Positions 9,128-17,891 of a stretch of 64,000 bases of DNA are shown in pieces. The DNA is from a bacterium (GTDB lineage: Bacteria; Planctomycetota; SZUA-567): positions 155,548 through 219,547 of the forward strand of contig QKCJ01000031.1 in the NCBI GenBank assembly GCA_003245715.1, in the 5' to 3' direction. Each line of letters begins with the position of its first letter. Within the stretch, counting starts at the first letter, position 1. The translations under genes were made by a program, and so were the position numbers. The notes beneath the pieces are model-generated. The model searched no databases. It was not told the origin of the DNA and was given only the letters and a program-made list of their open reading frames with translations.

Positions 9128-9469
9128 TTAGCCAATAGCTTCTTCGCCCTTTTCACCGGTACGGATGCGGTAGCATTCTTCGAGTGGCATAACGAAGATT
9201 TTACCGTCACCGATGTTGCCGGTGCGTGCGCCTTCAATGATGCTGTTAACTGTTTTCTCAACGTATTCAGCGTTGACTGCGATCTCGATACGAACCTTCT
9301 TGAGAAGGTTAACCTCAATATCCACACCACGATATGATTCGTGGTAACCACACTGCTGTCCACAGCCAAGAGCATTTGTAACAGACATCTTGAAGATCTC
9401 AGAGGCGTAGAGCTTCTGCTTTACATCGTTGAGTCTCTCAGGCTGAATATAAGCAATAATCAGTTTCAT
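9128..9469 (-). CDS. glnK: Nitrogen regulatory protein PII
   Basis: This is a 113-residue PII signal protein that senses 2-oxoglutarate and ATP/ADP and controls ammonium uptake and assimilation. The T-loop contains the conserved ESYRG tyrosine that is uridylylated in many PII proteins. The C-terminal signature [17 protein letters not shown] is intact. The ATG at 9469 follows AAGGA by 8 nt; an ATG 15 nt earlier is in frame but less well placed. Its position beside amtB marks it as the GlnK type, which normally blocks AmtB under nitrogen sufficiency. A sigma54-like site lies about 55 nt upstream. Confidence 0.93.
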   Translation of the reverse strand: MKLIIAYIQPERLNDVKQKLYASEIFKMSVTNALGCGQQCGYHESYRGVDIEVNLLKKVRIEIAVNAEYVEKTVNSIIEGARTGNIGDGKIFVMPLEECYRIRTGEKGEEAIG

Positions 9470-9524
9470 TTTAGTCCTTTCCATATTCAGAAATATAATT
9501 CATTTTAAATTCAGAACATTCGCA

Positions 9525-9540
9525 AGCATTTTCCGTTCCA
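9525..9540 (-). promoter_or_regulatory. Sigma54-like -24/-12 element for the PII gene
   Basis: The minus strand reads TGGAACGGAAAATGCT. Against TGGCACGN4TTGCW this keeps GG and GC at the exact spacing and matches 10 of 12 defined positions. Transcription would start near 9514, about 45 nt upstream of the PII ATG. Nitrogen control through NtrC and sigma54 is well known for glnK-amtB; its use here is inferred. Confidence 0.55.
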
Positions 9541-9559
9541 GTTTTATCTTCATGAGTAA

Positions 9560-9645
9560 GGGTGTCTGCCAGTAGTAAAAAGAAGGACAGTATTAACAAC
9601 TTCTGTCAGGTTGGTTAGCGTGCAGTGCAAGGCTGACAGACACCC
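9560..9645 (-). promoter_or_regulatory. Overlapping hairpins between amtB and the PII gene
   Basis: Two exact inverted repeats share three bases: a long-range 9-bp pair (arms 9560-9568 and 9637-9645) and an internal 7-bp pair (arms 9603-9609 and 9633-9639). Because bases 9637-9639 belong to both, the stems cannot form fully at once. They lie in the leftward message directly after the amtB stop. Neither is followed by a run of T, so they do not look like ordinary terminators. They may affect processing or stability between the two genes. Confidence 0.45.
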
Positions 9646-9658
9646 CGGAAGGATAAAC

Positions 9659-11032
9659 TTAAACGTTGGTAAAGATCTGGAACTGCGGATAAGCTTCGTT
9701 TCCGTGCTCTTCGATATCCAGACCACGCAGTTCTTCTTCGCGGCTTACGCGCAGACCGACTGTGAACTTGAGAATGTTGAAGAGAACCATACCGACAACA
9801 AAAGCGTAAACGAACATGAGAACAATACCCATCAGCTGAACGCCAACAGAAGCTTCTGAACCTTCCTTGAGGAAGAAGCAGAGTGCAAGTGTACCCCATG
9901 CGCCACAAACACCGTGAACACTGACAGCACCAACCGGGTCGTCAATCTTGAGAACCTTGTCGATGAACTCAACAGCGAGAACAACCAGGATACCGGCAAC
10001 ACCACCGATAACAACAGCACCGAAAGGTGTTACGTCGTTACAACCGGCTGTGATGGCAACCAGACCAGCAAGAACACCGTTGAGGCTCATTGAAACATCC
10101 GGCTTACCATAGCGAACCCAGCTGGCAATCATGGCCAAAACAGCACCTGCACCAGCAGCCAGACAGGTTGTTACAGCGATGTAGCCAATGTCCGGGCCAC
10201 CTGCAGTTGTTGAACCTGGGTTAAATCCGAACCAGCCAAACCAGAGAATGAACACACCAAGTGCGGCAAGCGGAATGTTGTGACCCGGGATAGCCTTGCT
10301 GGAACCATCAGGACCGTACTTGCCAACACGTGCGCCGAGTGTTATCGCACCGGCAAGAGCAAGCCATGCGCCACAGCTGTGAACAACTGTTGAACCGGCA
10401 AAGTCGACGAAGCCCTTTTCTTCCATAAAGCCAGTTGACGGACCGTAGAGGCTTCCCCAGAACCAGTGACCTGAGATCGGGTAGATCAGACCACAGATGA
10501 AAACACTGTAGATCAGGTAGCTGGTGAATTTTGTACGTTCAGCCATGGCACCTGAAACAATGGTCGCGGCAGTACCGGCAAAGACAGCCTGGAAGATCCA
10601 GAAGGTCCATGTCAGGCTATTTGTGTTTGCATCGCCAACGCCTGCGCCAAAGGCGTGTGAGAATGAGCCAAAGTAGCTGTAAGTAGCTGCATCAGCGCCT
10701 TCACCTACAGTATAATTGGCAACACCCACACCGAACATCAGGGTAAAACCGATAGCCCACCAGGCAATAGAACCAATTGAGAAGTCCATGAGATTTTTCA
10801 TGATGATGTTACAAGCATTTTTTGCGCGTGTAAAACCAGTCTCAACCAGAGCAAAACCAGGCTGCATGAAGAACACAAGAAATGCAGCTACAGCCGTCCA
10901 GACGATATCAACATTAGTCTGTACAGTCTCAGCCTTCATTGGTGCATCTTCCGCAATTGCAGATCCCCCCAGAGCAAGACCAACTGCTCCAGCCATACAC
11001 AACAAGTTACGAATACTTCTTGGGCTACTCAT
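9659..11032 (-). CDS. amtB: Ammonium transporter
   Basis: This is an Amt/MEP/Rh-family ammonium channel of 457 residues with an N-terminal signal peptide (about 1-27, ending ALGGSAIA) and eleven expected membrane spans. Characteristic motifs are FMQPGFALVETGF, the SGAMAERTKF loop, DFAGSTVVHSCGAW (family signature) and WFGWFGFNPGS. A conserved pore histidine appears in VSVHGVCGAWG. The start at 11032 is set by AAGGAGG 7 nt upstream; upstream in-frame codons would extend past this site. The order amtB then PII gene matches the co-regulated pair seen in many bacteria, although a separate promoter for the PII gene is also likely. Confidence 0.95.
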   Translation of the reverse strand: MSSPRSIRNLLCMAGAVGLALGGSAIAEDAPMKAETVQTNVDIVWTAVAAFLVFFMQPGFALVETGFTRAKNACNIIMKNLMDFSIGSIAWWAIGFTLMFGVGVANYTVGEGADAATYSYFGSFSHAFGAGVGDANTNSLTWTFWIFQAVFAGTAATIVSGAMAERTKFTSYLIYSVFICGLIYPISGHWFWGSLYGPSTGFMEEKGFVDFAGSTVVHSCGAWLALAGAITLGARVGKYGPDGSSKAIPGHNIPLAALGVFILWFGWFGFNPGSTTAGGPDIGYIAVTTCLAAGAGAVLAMIASWVRYGKPDVSMSLNGVLAGLVAITAGCNDVTPFGAVVIGGVAGILVVLAVEFIDKVLKIDDPVGAVSVHGVCGAWGTLALCFFLKEGSEASVGVQLMGIVLMFVYAFVVGMVLFNILKFTVGLRVSREEELRGLDIEEHGNEAYPQFQIFTNV

Positions 11033-11068
11033 CAGTTCCTCCTTCATAAAAAATAAGAATGAGTCAAA

Positions 11069-11084
11069 CGCCAAAAATATGCCA
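11069..11084 (-). promoter_or_regulatory. Sigma54-like -24/-12 element for amtB
   Basis: The minus strand reads TGGCATATTTTTGGCG. GG and GC are at the sigma54 spacing and TGGCA is perfect, but the -12 half has TGGC instead of TTGC. A start near 11058 would leave a leader of about 26 nt before the amtB ATG. It is weaker than the site before the PII gene. Confidence 0.4.
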
Positions 11085-11468
11085 ATTTCGACAATTTTTT
11101 AATCCTTGCAACCGTATAATTCAATGACCGTACCAATTTAAAACATAATTACGCAACAAAACACAACAACTTTCATATCAACAACTTAAAAATTAATTAT
11201 TTTGCACTTATTTATAAATCGCGCCAGCACCGCTAACAATAATACAAAAATGTCAGTTATGCATACTTTGACGTGACAATTTTGTTAAACACCCCACTTC
11301 CGGCGCCCCCCCTGCATAAGTTATCACATTATTTAACAATTAGTTACAGCCACAACAACTCAGTTTTTTTCGTATAGCAATATTGGCATTCAACGACGTT
11401 TCGCCAATAATGAAAATATTAACTACAAATAAGTGAGAAAAACACAATCCAGATTCCCCGCAAAAAAA
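11085..11468. other. AT-rich intergenic region upstream of amtB
   Basis: Nearly 400 bp without a convincing ORF, between the DegT terminator and the amtB promoter. It is AT-rich except for a short C-rich patch (about 11290-11314). Enhancer sites for a nitrogen activator would be expected here, but I see no clear GCAC-N-GTGC palindrome. Confidence 0.5.
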
Positions 11469-11494
11469 AAGAGACCGCAATTTAGCGGCCTCTT
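11462..11494 (-). terminator. Terminator after the DegT aminotransferase
   Basis: On the minus strand AAGAGGCCGC and GCGGTCTCTT pair (one G-U) around a TAAATT loop, followed directly by eight or nine T residues. It is a textbook intrinsic terminator about 60 nt after the stop. Confidence 0.9.
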
Positions 11495-11553
11495 AAATAA
11501 TTCAGATTAATGCTTCTCTCTTACGGCTTATTGCCGCAAGGATACAGATTTTT

Positions 11554-12663
11554 TCAGCTATAGAACTTAGCAATAGTTTCAACAACCTCAACGATTTCCT
11601 CCTCAGTCAATTCCGGGAAGATTGGAATAGAGAGACATTCCTGAGTGGCTTTATTGGCAACCGGGAATTCTTCTTTATTACATCCGAGATACTGGAAACA
11701 TTCCTGTTCGTGGAAAGACAGCGGATAATACATATCACAGCCGATTTTATTCTCCTGCATGAACTTGAAGAGCTCATCGCGCTTTTCGCACAGAAGTGTA
11801 AACTGGTTATAGATATGACGCCCTTCCTTCTCAACTGGCAGTGCTATTTTACCAATGAGATTTTTTTCTGCAAACAATTTCCGGTAAAGTGCCGCATTTT
11901 TCTGACGTCCTTCTGTCCACTTGTCAAGATACTTGAGTTTGACATCAAGAACAGCCGCCTGCATAGCATCAAGACGGAAATTTCCGCCGATAAATTTATG
12001 GTAATACTTGGGTTCCATGCCGTGGTTACGGATAAGCCCCATTTTATGGGCAAGCTCTTCATTATTGGTAGTGACAAGCCCTCCCTCACCCATCGCACCG
12101 AGATTTTTGGTCGGATAGAATGAAAAACAGCCGAAATCACCGAAATTACCACAGACAGTACCGAAGCGTTTTGAACCGATAGCCTGAGCCCCATCCTCAA
12201 TCACATAAAGATTATGTTTTTTGGCAATCTTCATAATCTCGTCCATATCAGCGCACTGACCGTAAAGATGAACCGGGATAATGGCTTTGGTCTTTTCAGT
12301 GATCTTGGCTTCAATCTGCGCGGGGTCGATATTAAAGGTCTCAATATCAATATCACAGAGAACCGGAGTTGCGCCTACCCGAGCGATAACGCCGATAGTG
12401 GCAAAGAACGAGAAGGTTGTAGTGATTACCTCGTCGCCAGCTTTGATGTCAAGCGCCATCAGTGCAGCAAGGAGGGCGTCTGTACCTGATGAAACACCGA
12501 TTGCGAATTTTGACTCACAATACTTGCCAACATTCTCTTCAAAAGATGCGAGTTTGGGGCCACCGATATACCAGCCACTGCGGGCAACCTCGATAATTTC
12601 CCTCTCGACCTCTTCCTGATAATCAGAGTACTGCCTTTTGGTATCTAAAATTGGTACAGGCAT
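11554..12663 (-). CDS. DegT/DnrJ/EryC1/StrS-family aminotransferase
   Basis: This is a PLP-dependent sugar aminotransferase of 369 residues that would convert a nucleotide-linked keto sugar to an amino sugar. The fold-type-I motifs are present: GVSSGTDALLAAL near residue 57, the VIEDGAQAIGS Asp, and the PLP lysine in SFYPTKNLGAMGEGG near residue 187. FRLDAMQAAVL is also typical. No sugar dehydratase or acyltransferase gene is adjacent, so the product sugar cannot be named. It may serve cell-surface glycans, but it is about 30 kb from the EPS genes. It stands between two terminators and is probably monocistronic. Confidence 0.9.
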   Translation of the reverse strand: MPVPILDTKRQYSDYQEEVEREIIEVARSGWYIGGPKLASFEENVGKYCESKFAIGVSSGTDALLAALMALDIKAGDEVITTTFSFFATIGVIARVGATPVLCDIDIETFNIDPAQIEAKITEKTKAIIPVHLYGQCADMDEIMKIAKKHNLYVIEDGAQAIGSKRFGTVCGNFGDFGCFSFYPTKNLGAMGEGGLVTTNNEELAHKMGLIRNHGMEPKYYHKFIGGNFRLDAMQAAVLDVKLKYLDKWTEGRQKNAALYRKLFAEKNLIGKIALPVEKEGRHIYNQFTLLCEKRDELFKFMQENKIGCDMYYPLSFHEQECFQYLGCNKEEFPVANKATQECLSIPIFPELTEEEIVEVVETIAKFYS

Positions 12664-12720
12664 TTTTGTTTCACTTTCATAAAAATATAATCAAAAAAAT
12701 AACAACTTTTTAAATTTTAG

Positions 12721-12756
12721 AAAAAAAGCCTGAGGAGGACTAATCCTCAACAGGCT
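12721..12756 (-). terminator. Terminator overlapping the aldo/keto reductase stop codon
   Basis: AGCCTG and CAGGCT flank an inner GAGGA/TCCTC stem (12727-12756 on the plus strand), followed on the minus strand by seven T residues. The stop codon (12740-12742) lies inside the loop, so the last codons of the reductase are part of the terminator hairpin. Confidence 0.8.
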
Positions 12757-13858
12757 GCCATTTGCTGAATTCCTTAAGACGGTTTATAATCGGCAGGTGT
12801 TGCGTGCAGGCCTGCTCGCAAGCGCCGCATTCAATGCAGTCTTCATAAGCACCCTGCTGCCCCACAAGCCTGCCCCACTGGTACTCATGACCCATCTGTT
12901 TTGTCATCGCGCTATCATCTTTACCAAAAACATGATGCTCGTTATAAACCTGCATATGCCCCGGAACATTAATCCCGGAAGGGCAATCCTTACAGTAACC
13001 GCAGCCTGTACAGATCTCATTCATCCTGCTGCCGATCTTTTCCCGCAGAGCGGAAATTTCCGCCTGGGTGAAAGCGGTGGCATTCTCAGCGACCCGGCAC
13101 GCGGTATCAATATGCTCGCAGTTGGTAAAGCCATTGAGTGTCACACTTATCTGCGGACAACAAACAAGAAAACGCAGCGCAGACTCAGTCGGAGTAAGCC
13201 CCTCCATGGAAAGAAACGCAAGCTGCTCTTCATGTTTGGGGATCTCGCCCCCAGCCAGCGGATTCATCGCAACAACTCCGCAGCCGGAATCATAAGCAGC
13301 CGTAACCCCATCCCAGCGGTAAGGAAAATTCAGAATATTAGCACCAAGCAGAACCCCGCGAAAGCGGCCTTCATTGATGATATGCCTGATCTCAGAACCG
13401 GGCTGGTGTGAAGAAAAGACAATGTTACGGATCAGCCCCTTCTCACGGCACTTGAGCAGTCCCTCATACTGTCCGCCGACACGCATCGCATCGTGATAAT
13501 GCTCCATCGTGCGCAAGCACCAGACATGGTAATAATCAATATATTCACAGTTAAGACGTTTTATTGAGTTTTCAACCGCCTCAATTGCTTTTTCAACTGT
13601 AGGGGCATTGGCTGGCATGCACTTGGTGGAAACGAAATACTCCTCGCGCTTCATCTGCTTGAGAGCAATGCCATAAATATCCTCACTCTTGTTCTCACAG
13701 TATCCGGGAGCAGTATCAAAATAATTTACTCCCTTGTCCCGGGCATAAAGCAGTAACTGCGCATTCTCCTCCAGAGAATTTGATAAGTCAAAACGCATAC
13801 CACCAAAGCCGACTGCTGAGACTTTATCACCGGTATTGCCGTAATCTTTGAATATCAT
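12740..13858 (-). CDS. Aldo/keto reductase with C-terminal 4Fe-4S domain
   Basis: The N-terminal 260 residues are an aldo/keto reductase barrel: FGGMRFDL, NYFDTAPGY (catalytic Asp/Tyr), the Lys in VSTKCM and the DYYHVWCLRTM strand. The C-terminus (about 285-372) has a CTGCGYCKDCP cluster and a CIECGACEQACTQHLPI cluster, as in the YdhF-like ferredoxin-bearing reductases of anaerobes. It probably reduces a sugar or aldehyde in the cytoplasm, linked to a low-potential carrier. The ATG at 13858 has GAGAGGA upstream. The 34 extra N-terminal residues available in frame carry no family similarity and are excluded. Confidence 0.88.
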   Translation of the reverse strand: MIFKDYGNTGDKVSAVGFGGMRFDLSNSLEENAQLLLYARDKGVNYFDTAPGYCENKSEDIYGIALKQMKREEYFVSTKCMPANAPTVEKAIEAVENSIKRLNCEYIDYYHVWCLRTMEHYHDAMRVGGQYEGLLKCREKGLIRNIVFSSHQPGSEIRHIINEGRFRGVLLGANILNFPYRWDGVTAAYDSGCGVVAMNPLAGGEIPKHEEQLAFLSMEGLTPTESALRFLVCCPQISVTLNGFTNCEHIDTACRVAENATAFTQAEISALREKIGSRMNEICTGCGYCKDCPSGINVPGHMQVYNEHHVFGKDDSAMTKQMGHEYQWGRLVGQQGAYEDCIECGACEQACTQHLPIINRLKEFSKWQPVED

Positions 13859-14029
13859 AATTATCCTCTCACTGGGGCTAGAGCCTGTAACTTTCAACCT
13901 CAAAAAAATTACCAGTTTTAATTTGCAAAGGCCAAGGAGTTTATTTTCACCATCCCCCAATAGATAATAATATATCTATTTACCTGTTAAACGCAACCTG
14001 TTTAGTTAATTATTTATTTATATTGAAGG

Positions 14030-15922
14030 CTAATGTTTTAGTTTAACTGTGATGGAAATACTAGAAAGCATCTGACGAACTTTATCATAAACCGTTTGGC
14101 TATAAAGATTTCTCGACAGGCTGCGACTATTTCGCAACTCCTGGATGTAGCGCCAGGCACCAGATTCACGGTAGAGATTTAGTTTTACCGGGGTATTGCC
14201 TGCTCCTGAGACGATAAGCTCCGCGGTTGCCGGAACTTTTATAACCCCGTCAGTACTTTTCCACCTGCCAATAGTGACTCCCATATTGTCAGCGATTACA
14301 GTCGCGGGAAATTCCTTACCGCTGACCGGGTCAATAGCCCTGATACGGACATTGGCCGTAACCGGCGCGGGTGGCGGGGCGTTGACATCTGAAATATAGA
14401 TAGGATTGGTCATCGCCCAGAGACGTTCATTTGTCGAGACATAACGCGCGACAAGCCATCCTGTTTTATCAAAAAGAAGCCCTCCCCACTCTGACTTGAG
14501 GGTCTTCTGGTTCTCTTTTCCCTCTGATTTTGCAATGACCTTGCCGTTATAGATCAACTCGATTCTCTTAATTGAGTCACCAGCATCAGAACAGGCATAG
14601 GCATCAAGGATAACCTTGCGCCGAGTTGTTGAAGGATATAGTGTTCCGCCGATCACTGTCATATTTCCAATCTTGCCATCGTTGGAATCAGACTCCTGGC
14701 CGGGTTTAAAGCTGCGCACGTAAAATCTGAGAAAAGGCCCGTTGGAAATTATCGCGCGGCCACAGCGCAGTGCCTCAATGACCATTGGCGCAGAGATATG
14801 CTTACGCGGTATCTGCAAATATATGCCGGATTTTGGAAGGTCATAAACCTCAGCAAGATTACTTGTACTAAAGCCCCCGCCAACAGCTGGAATATGGTAT
14901 CCCATATCAAGCAGAGTCCACCAGATGCGGATATCCTTGCCGCCACGCGAAATATCAATCAGGTCATATAAAGGACCGGCGACTGTAGTAAAGGGTAACT
15001 CCCCGGCAACCTCACGTTCGGCAGCCAACCCGCCGGGATAGGCGTAAACATTAAGCCCCCCGCGTGAACGAACATTGGTAAAAGCGTTGACAAAACTCTG
15101 GTTACCGACCTCAAGCTGCGGTGAGGGGACAGGGTTTATCTCAAGCGCGTAAAACCGCCCCAACTCCGGACGCTGCGCGCTCCAGGCCGCAGTTATGACA
15201 GAACGCCCCGGCTTGTTGTCATTGATAATCCCGCTTATCTCCGCCCTGCCGTTTTTCGAGATCGCAAGCTTCTGCCCGGCCTCATTCTTAAGATTCCAGA
15301 GACCGGCGCATGAAACGATATCAACGCCGGTAGCTGCCGCCGCATCCCGCAGTTTGGTGACGCCATTGATTTTGTACCCGCCCTCGGCAGCATAATCAAT
15401 GTCATAATAAACATCCATCATCTTCCAGCCCGCAGCAGAGACCGGAGCGTAACCACGCAGGGTAAGCTTAACCAAATTCTCGATTCCGGCAGTAAGATTG
15501 ACAATCGTAACCTCCGGCAACGCCCGGGGGCCGCCGCTTAAGGTAACAGTATATGAACCGGGCTGCAGGTATATCTTCCGCTGCCCTTCAACGACAAACC
15601 CATAACTGCCCCCCGACTCGCTGTAATACTGTCCGAAATTATCGACAATATGAATGACCCCGGCTGCAGGTTCGCCACTCTGGTCAAAAACCTGAACCAG
15701 CACATCCACATCACCCGCAGATTTATTGATGCTGCCGCCAGTATTCTTCACTTGCGCAGAATCATTAACATTCGCAGCCGGTTTCAGGGGCGGAAGAACC
15801 ACTTTACTTTTGATGAAACCATCAGGAACAGAAAGATCTGGCATACCCTCACTGCCTGAGAGTACACTGTAGTTAACCGCTGAAAGCGCGGCAAGAAAGA
15901 TAATCTGCAAGTATTTTTTCAT
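14030..15922 (-). CDS. Secreted PHP/CehA-McbA-like protein, probably without metal ligands
   Basis: A signal peptide (starting MKKYLQIIFLAALSA) is followed by about 600 residues. Region 80-150 looks like a Cna-B/carboxypeptidase-regulatory beta domain. The centre (about 170-430) resembles the CehA/McbA metallohydrolase (PHP) family: DVYYDIDY stands where the family has a DxHxH metal motif, and IPAVGGGFSTSN, VIEALRCGRAIISNGPFL and FYV match the family's C-terminal half. The expected histidines are replaced, so hydrolase activity is doubtful. Neither in-frame ATG has a good ribosome-binding site; 15922 is chosen because it begins the signal peptide. The 70-bp gap to the reductase upstream shows nothing. 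It may be a structural or binding relative of the enzymes. Confidence 0.65.
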   Translation of the reverse strand: MKKYLQIIFLAALSAVNYSVLSGSEGMPDLSVPDGFIKSKVVLPPLKPAANVNDSAQVKNTGGSINKSAGDVDVLVQVFDQSGEPAAGVIHIVDNFGQYYSESGGSYGFVVEGQRKIYLQPGSYTVTLSGGPRALPEVTIVNLTAGIENLVKLTLRGYAPVSAAGWKMMDVYYDIDYAAEGGYKINGVTKLRDAAAATGVDIVSCAGLWNLKNEAGQKLAISKNGRAEISGIINDNKPGRSVITAAWSAQRPELGRFYALEINPVPSPQLEVGNQSFVNAFTNVRSRGGLNVYAYPGGLAAEREVAGELPFTTVAGPLYDLIDISRGGKDIRIWWTLLDMGYHIPAVGGGFSTSNLAEVYDLPKSGIYLQIPRKHISAPMVIEALRCGRAIISNGPFLRFYVRSFKPGQESDSNDGKIGNMTVIGGTLYPSTTRRKVILDAYACSDAGDSIKRIELIYNGKVIAKSEGKENQKTLKSEWGGLLFDKTGWLVARYVSTNERLWAMTNPIYISDVNAPPPAPVTANVRIRAIDPVSGKEFPATVIADNMGVTIGRWKSTDGVIKVPATAELIVSGAGNTPVKLNLYRESGAWRYIQELRNSRSLSRNLYSQTVYDKVRQMLSSISITVKLKH

Positions 15923-16009
15923 GTATGAGATTGTCTTTTTCTGTAAGTGATAATCAAGCATCTTTTTGTGCAGCCGCTAAAAAGTTACCATTAAAAATAA
16001 AGCCGAAAC

Positions 16010-16043
16010 AAAAAAGCCGACCCGCTAAAAGCGTAGTCGGCTT
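16010..16043 (-). terminator. Terminator after the radical SAM gene
   Basis: On the minus strand AAAGCCGAC and GTCGGCTTT enclose a second short stem (CGCTTTTAGCG). The hairpin is followed by TTTTT and begins about 27 nt after the radical SAM stop. A bidirectional role is unlikely because the next gene runs the same way. Confidence 0.85.
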
Positions 16044-16069
16044 TAATAAAACATCAGGAAACAGCCTAG

Positions 16070-17560
16070 TTACTTGCTGACTTCTTCAGGCTTGCGCACA
16101 CCGCCCTCTTCCCTGTTAGGAACGTCAACATCTGCAATCTCGGCGATGTCTTCACTATTAACCTTGGCAGCAAAACCGGCGCGCTCTTCCGAGCTTGACA
16201 TCTCGGTCTTGATAGCGCCGTCATCTTCAGGCAGGATAGCCTGATAATCAGCGGTAAGCTTGTCAACAAACGGAGCAAGGTCGGTAACGATACGCTCCGC
16301 ACCTTCGTGGGTCGGCTTCATGTCATACTTCTTGACCAGATTACGCAGGTGGTGCGGCTGGTCGATCTGAGGACATGGACTTCTGAGGTCTTTAGTCCAA
16401 GGCTGCAAACAACGTGCTTCCTTGAAGCAGTCACTGTTAATACAATCCTCAAGACTCTTTTCATGGATGCTGTCAACTGCGAAGTGGACAAACACACAAG
16501 GCTCAACCAGACCCTGGGCAGTAACGTGAACGTACTTACGTCCCCAGGCGATACAACCTTCGCAGGAGTCGCCGTCGTTCCAGAAATCGTAGGTGAGAAT
16601 CGGCTTCTCGCGGCGGAAACGCAGAACCGCCTCACGGCGCGCCCAACGCTGCTCAGCACTCGGGCAAAGCTCAAGATCAGGCTCTTTGCCAATCGGCTGA
16701 TACTGGAAGAACCAGCCAAAGCTCGCACCATTCTCAACCATCTCGTCCATATACTCACCAGAGCAGACAACGTCGTGGTTCTTTGAGGTGTGGGTAATTG
16801 AGAAGCCGAACAGAACACCGGCATCACGCAGACGCTGCATTGAGTTGGTGATCTTCTCGTATGCGCCCTTTCCACGACGGGCGTCAGTAAGTTCCTTGCT
16901 ACCCTCAATTGAAATTGACGGGTGGATATTACCATACTCAGCCCAGCGCTTGGCTGTTGCTTCGTCAATATTCATGCCGTGGGTATAGATATGGAAGAAG
17001 CAGTCGCTGTGTTCCTTGACGATTTCCTCAAGCGGAGGCCAGAAGGTCGGTTCGCCACCGGTAATGGTGAAGAAGTAAATTCCCATCTTCTCCTTGGCTT
17101 CCTTGATGATCTCGTTGACCTTCTCTTTTGTCAGGCTCTTTTCTTTTGGATACTTCCAGGCGTAGCAGCCAAAGCAGCGCAGGTTACAGGCCATTGAAGG
17201 TGAGATTGTAATAAAGAAGGGAGGGTATTCCCCGTGGCGCTTGAAGTATTCCTGACGGATATCCTCACCAGAAGTAATTGCGTTATAATAGAAATTATAG
17301 GCAAGGTTACGCTGGGTGGCCTTGCTGTAACGCGGGAGGTTACGCTTGACCATCTCAAAGAAACCGCGGGCGCCCTCAATACGGCGGGCAAGCTCGGCCT
17401 CTGTACCCTTATGATATGCCTTCATGCGCTCGATACCGTGCTTGCTGAGCATATCAATGAATTTCACCAGTGTTGCCGGGCTGTGGTCTGAAAGCATCGG
17501 CACGGCCGTCTGCAGACCCTTGGCAAGAAGAAAACTTGCAGCTTTCTTGATATTAAACAA
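16070..17560 (-). CDS. Radical SAM protein with SPASM-like C-terminus
   Basis: A [4Fe-4S] radical S-adenosylmethionine enzyme of 496 residues. The cluster motif CNLRCFGC is at residues 125-132 and the SAM-binding FTITGGEP near 172. The second half carries extra cysteines of SPASM type: CEGCIAWG near 337, EPCVFVHF near 358, DCINSDCF and SPCPQ. About 120 residues precede the cluster, as in uncharacterised family members found near membrane or peptide genes. The C-terminal 45 residues are charged and low in complexity. No peptide substrate gene is visible next to it, so the reaction is unknown. The ATG at 17560 has GGAG 8 nt upstream. Confidence 0.85.
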   Translation of the reverse strand: MFNIKKAASFLLAKGLQTAVPMLSDHSPATLVKFIDMLSKHGIERMKAYHKGTEAELARRIEGARGFFEMVKRNLPRYSKATQRNLAYNFYYNAITSGEDIRQEYFKRHGEYPPFFITISPSMACNLRCFGCYAWKYPKEKSLTKEKVNEIIKEAKEKMGIYFFTITGGEPTFWPPLEEIVKEHSDCFFHIYTHGMNIDEATAKRWAEYGNIHPSISIEGSKELTDARRGKGAYEKITNSMQRLRDAGVLFGFSITHTSKNHDVVCSGEYMDEMVENGASFGWFFQYQPIGKEPDLELCPSAEQRWARREAVLRFRREKPILTYDFWNDGDSCEGCIAWGRKYVHVTAQGLVEPCVFVHFAVDSIHEKSLEDCINSDCFKEARCLQPWTKDLRSPCPQIDQPHHLRNLVKKYDMKPTHEGAERIVTDLAPFVDKLTADYQAILPEDDGAIKTEMSSSEERAGFAAKVNSEDIAEIADVDVPNREEGGVRKPEEVSK

Positions 17561-17891
17561 TGTTTAACTCCTTATTTATCAAATCAAAACAATATTAATC
17601 AAAATTTAACGTTACCCGAATAGCTTACGGGTCACAATACAAATGTCTTATTATAAAAAGTAATATCTTCCCTTACCGTCAGCAGAAATAATCGCTATCC
17701 CTGCATGACAGCGCTAATATTATCGCCCCACGCCTTCTACCTGCACAATATCTATGCGTAAAAATATCCGCATTTTGAATTTTATGCTACCAAGCCCTCA
17801 TGTCAAGTAAACAATCCTTATTATTTTCCTTCAGCCTTGCGATTCTAAACTTTTACAGCTTGTCCTCAAAGGCTTTATAGATATAATTAAC
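17561..17891. other. Intergenic region between divergent radical SAM and kinase genes
   Basis: No ORF is supported. A short hairpin (ACCCG and CGGGT, about 17614-17632) lies in the presumed leader of the radical SAM gene. The remainder is AT-rich and should hold promoters in both directions, but I cannot pick a -35/-10 pair with confidence. Confidence 0.5.

Noticed and set aside
11554..12663. DegT aminotransferase as part of the EPS cluster
   Set aside because: It is more than 30 kb away and monocistronic, so a link cannot be supported from this window.
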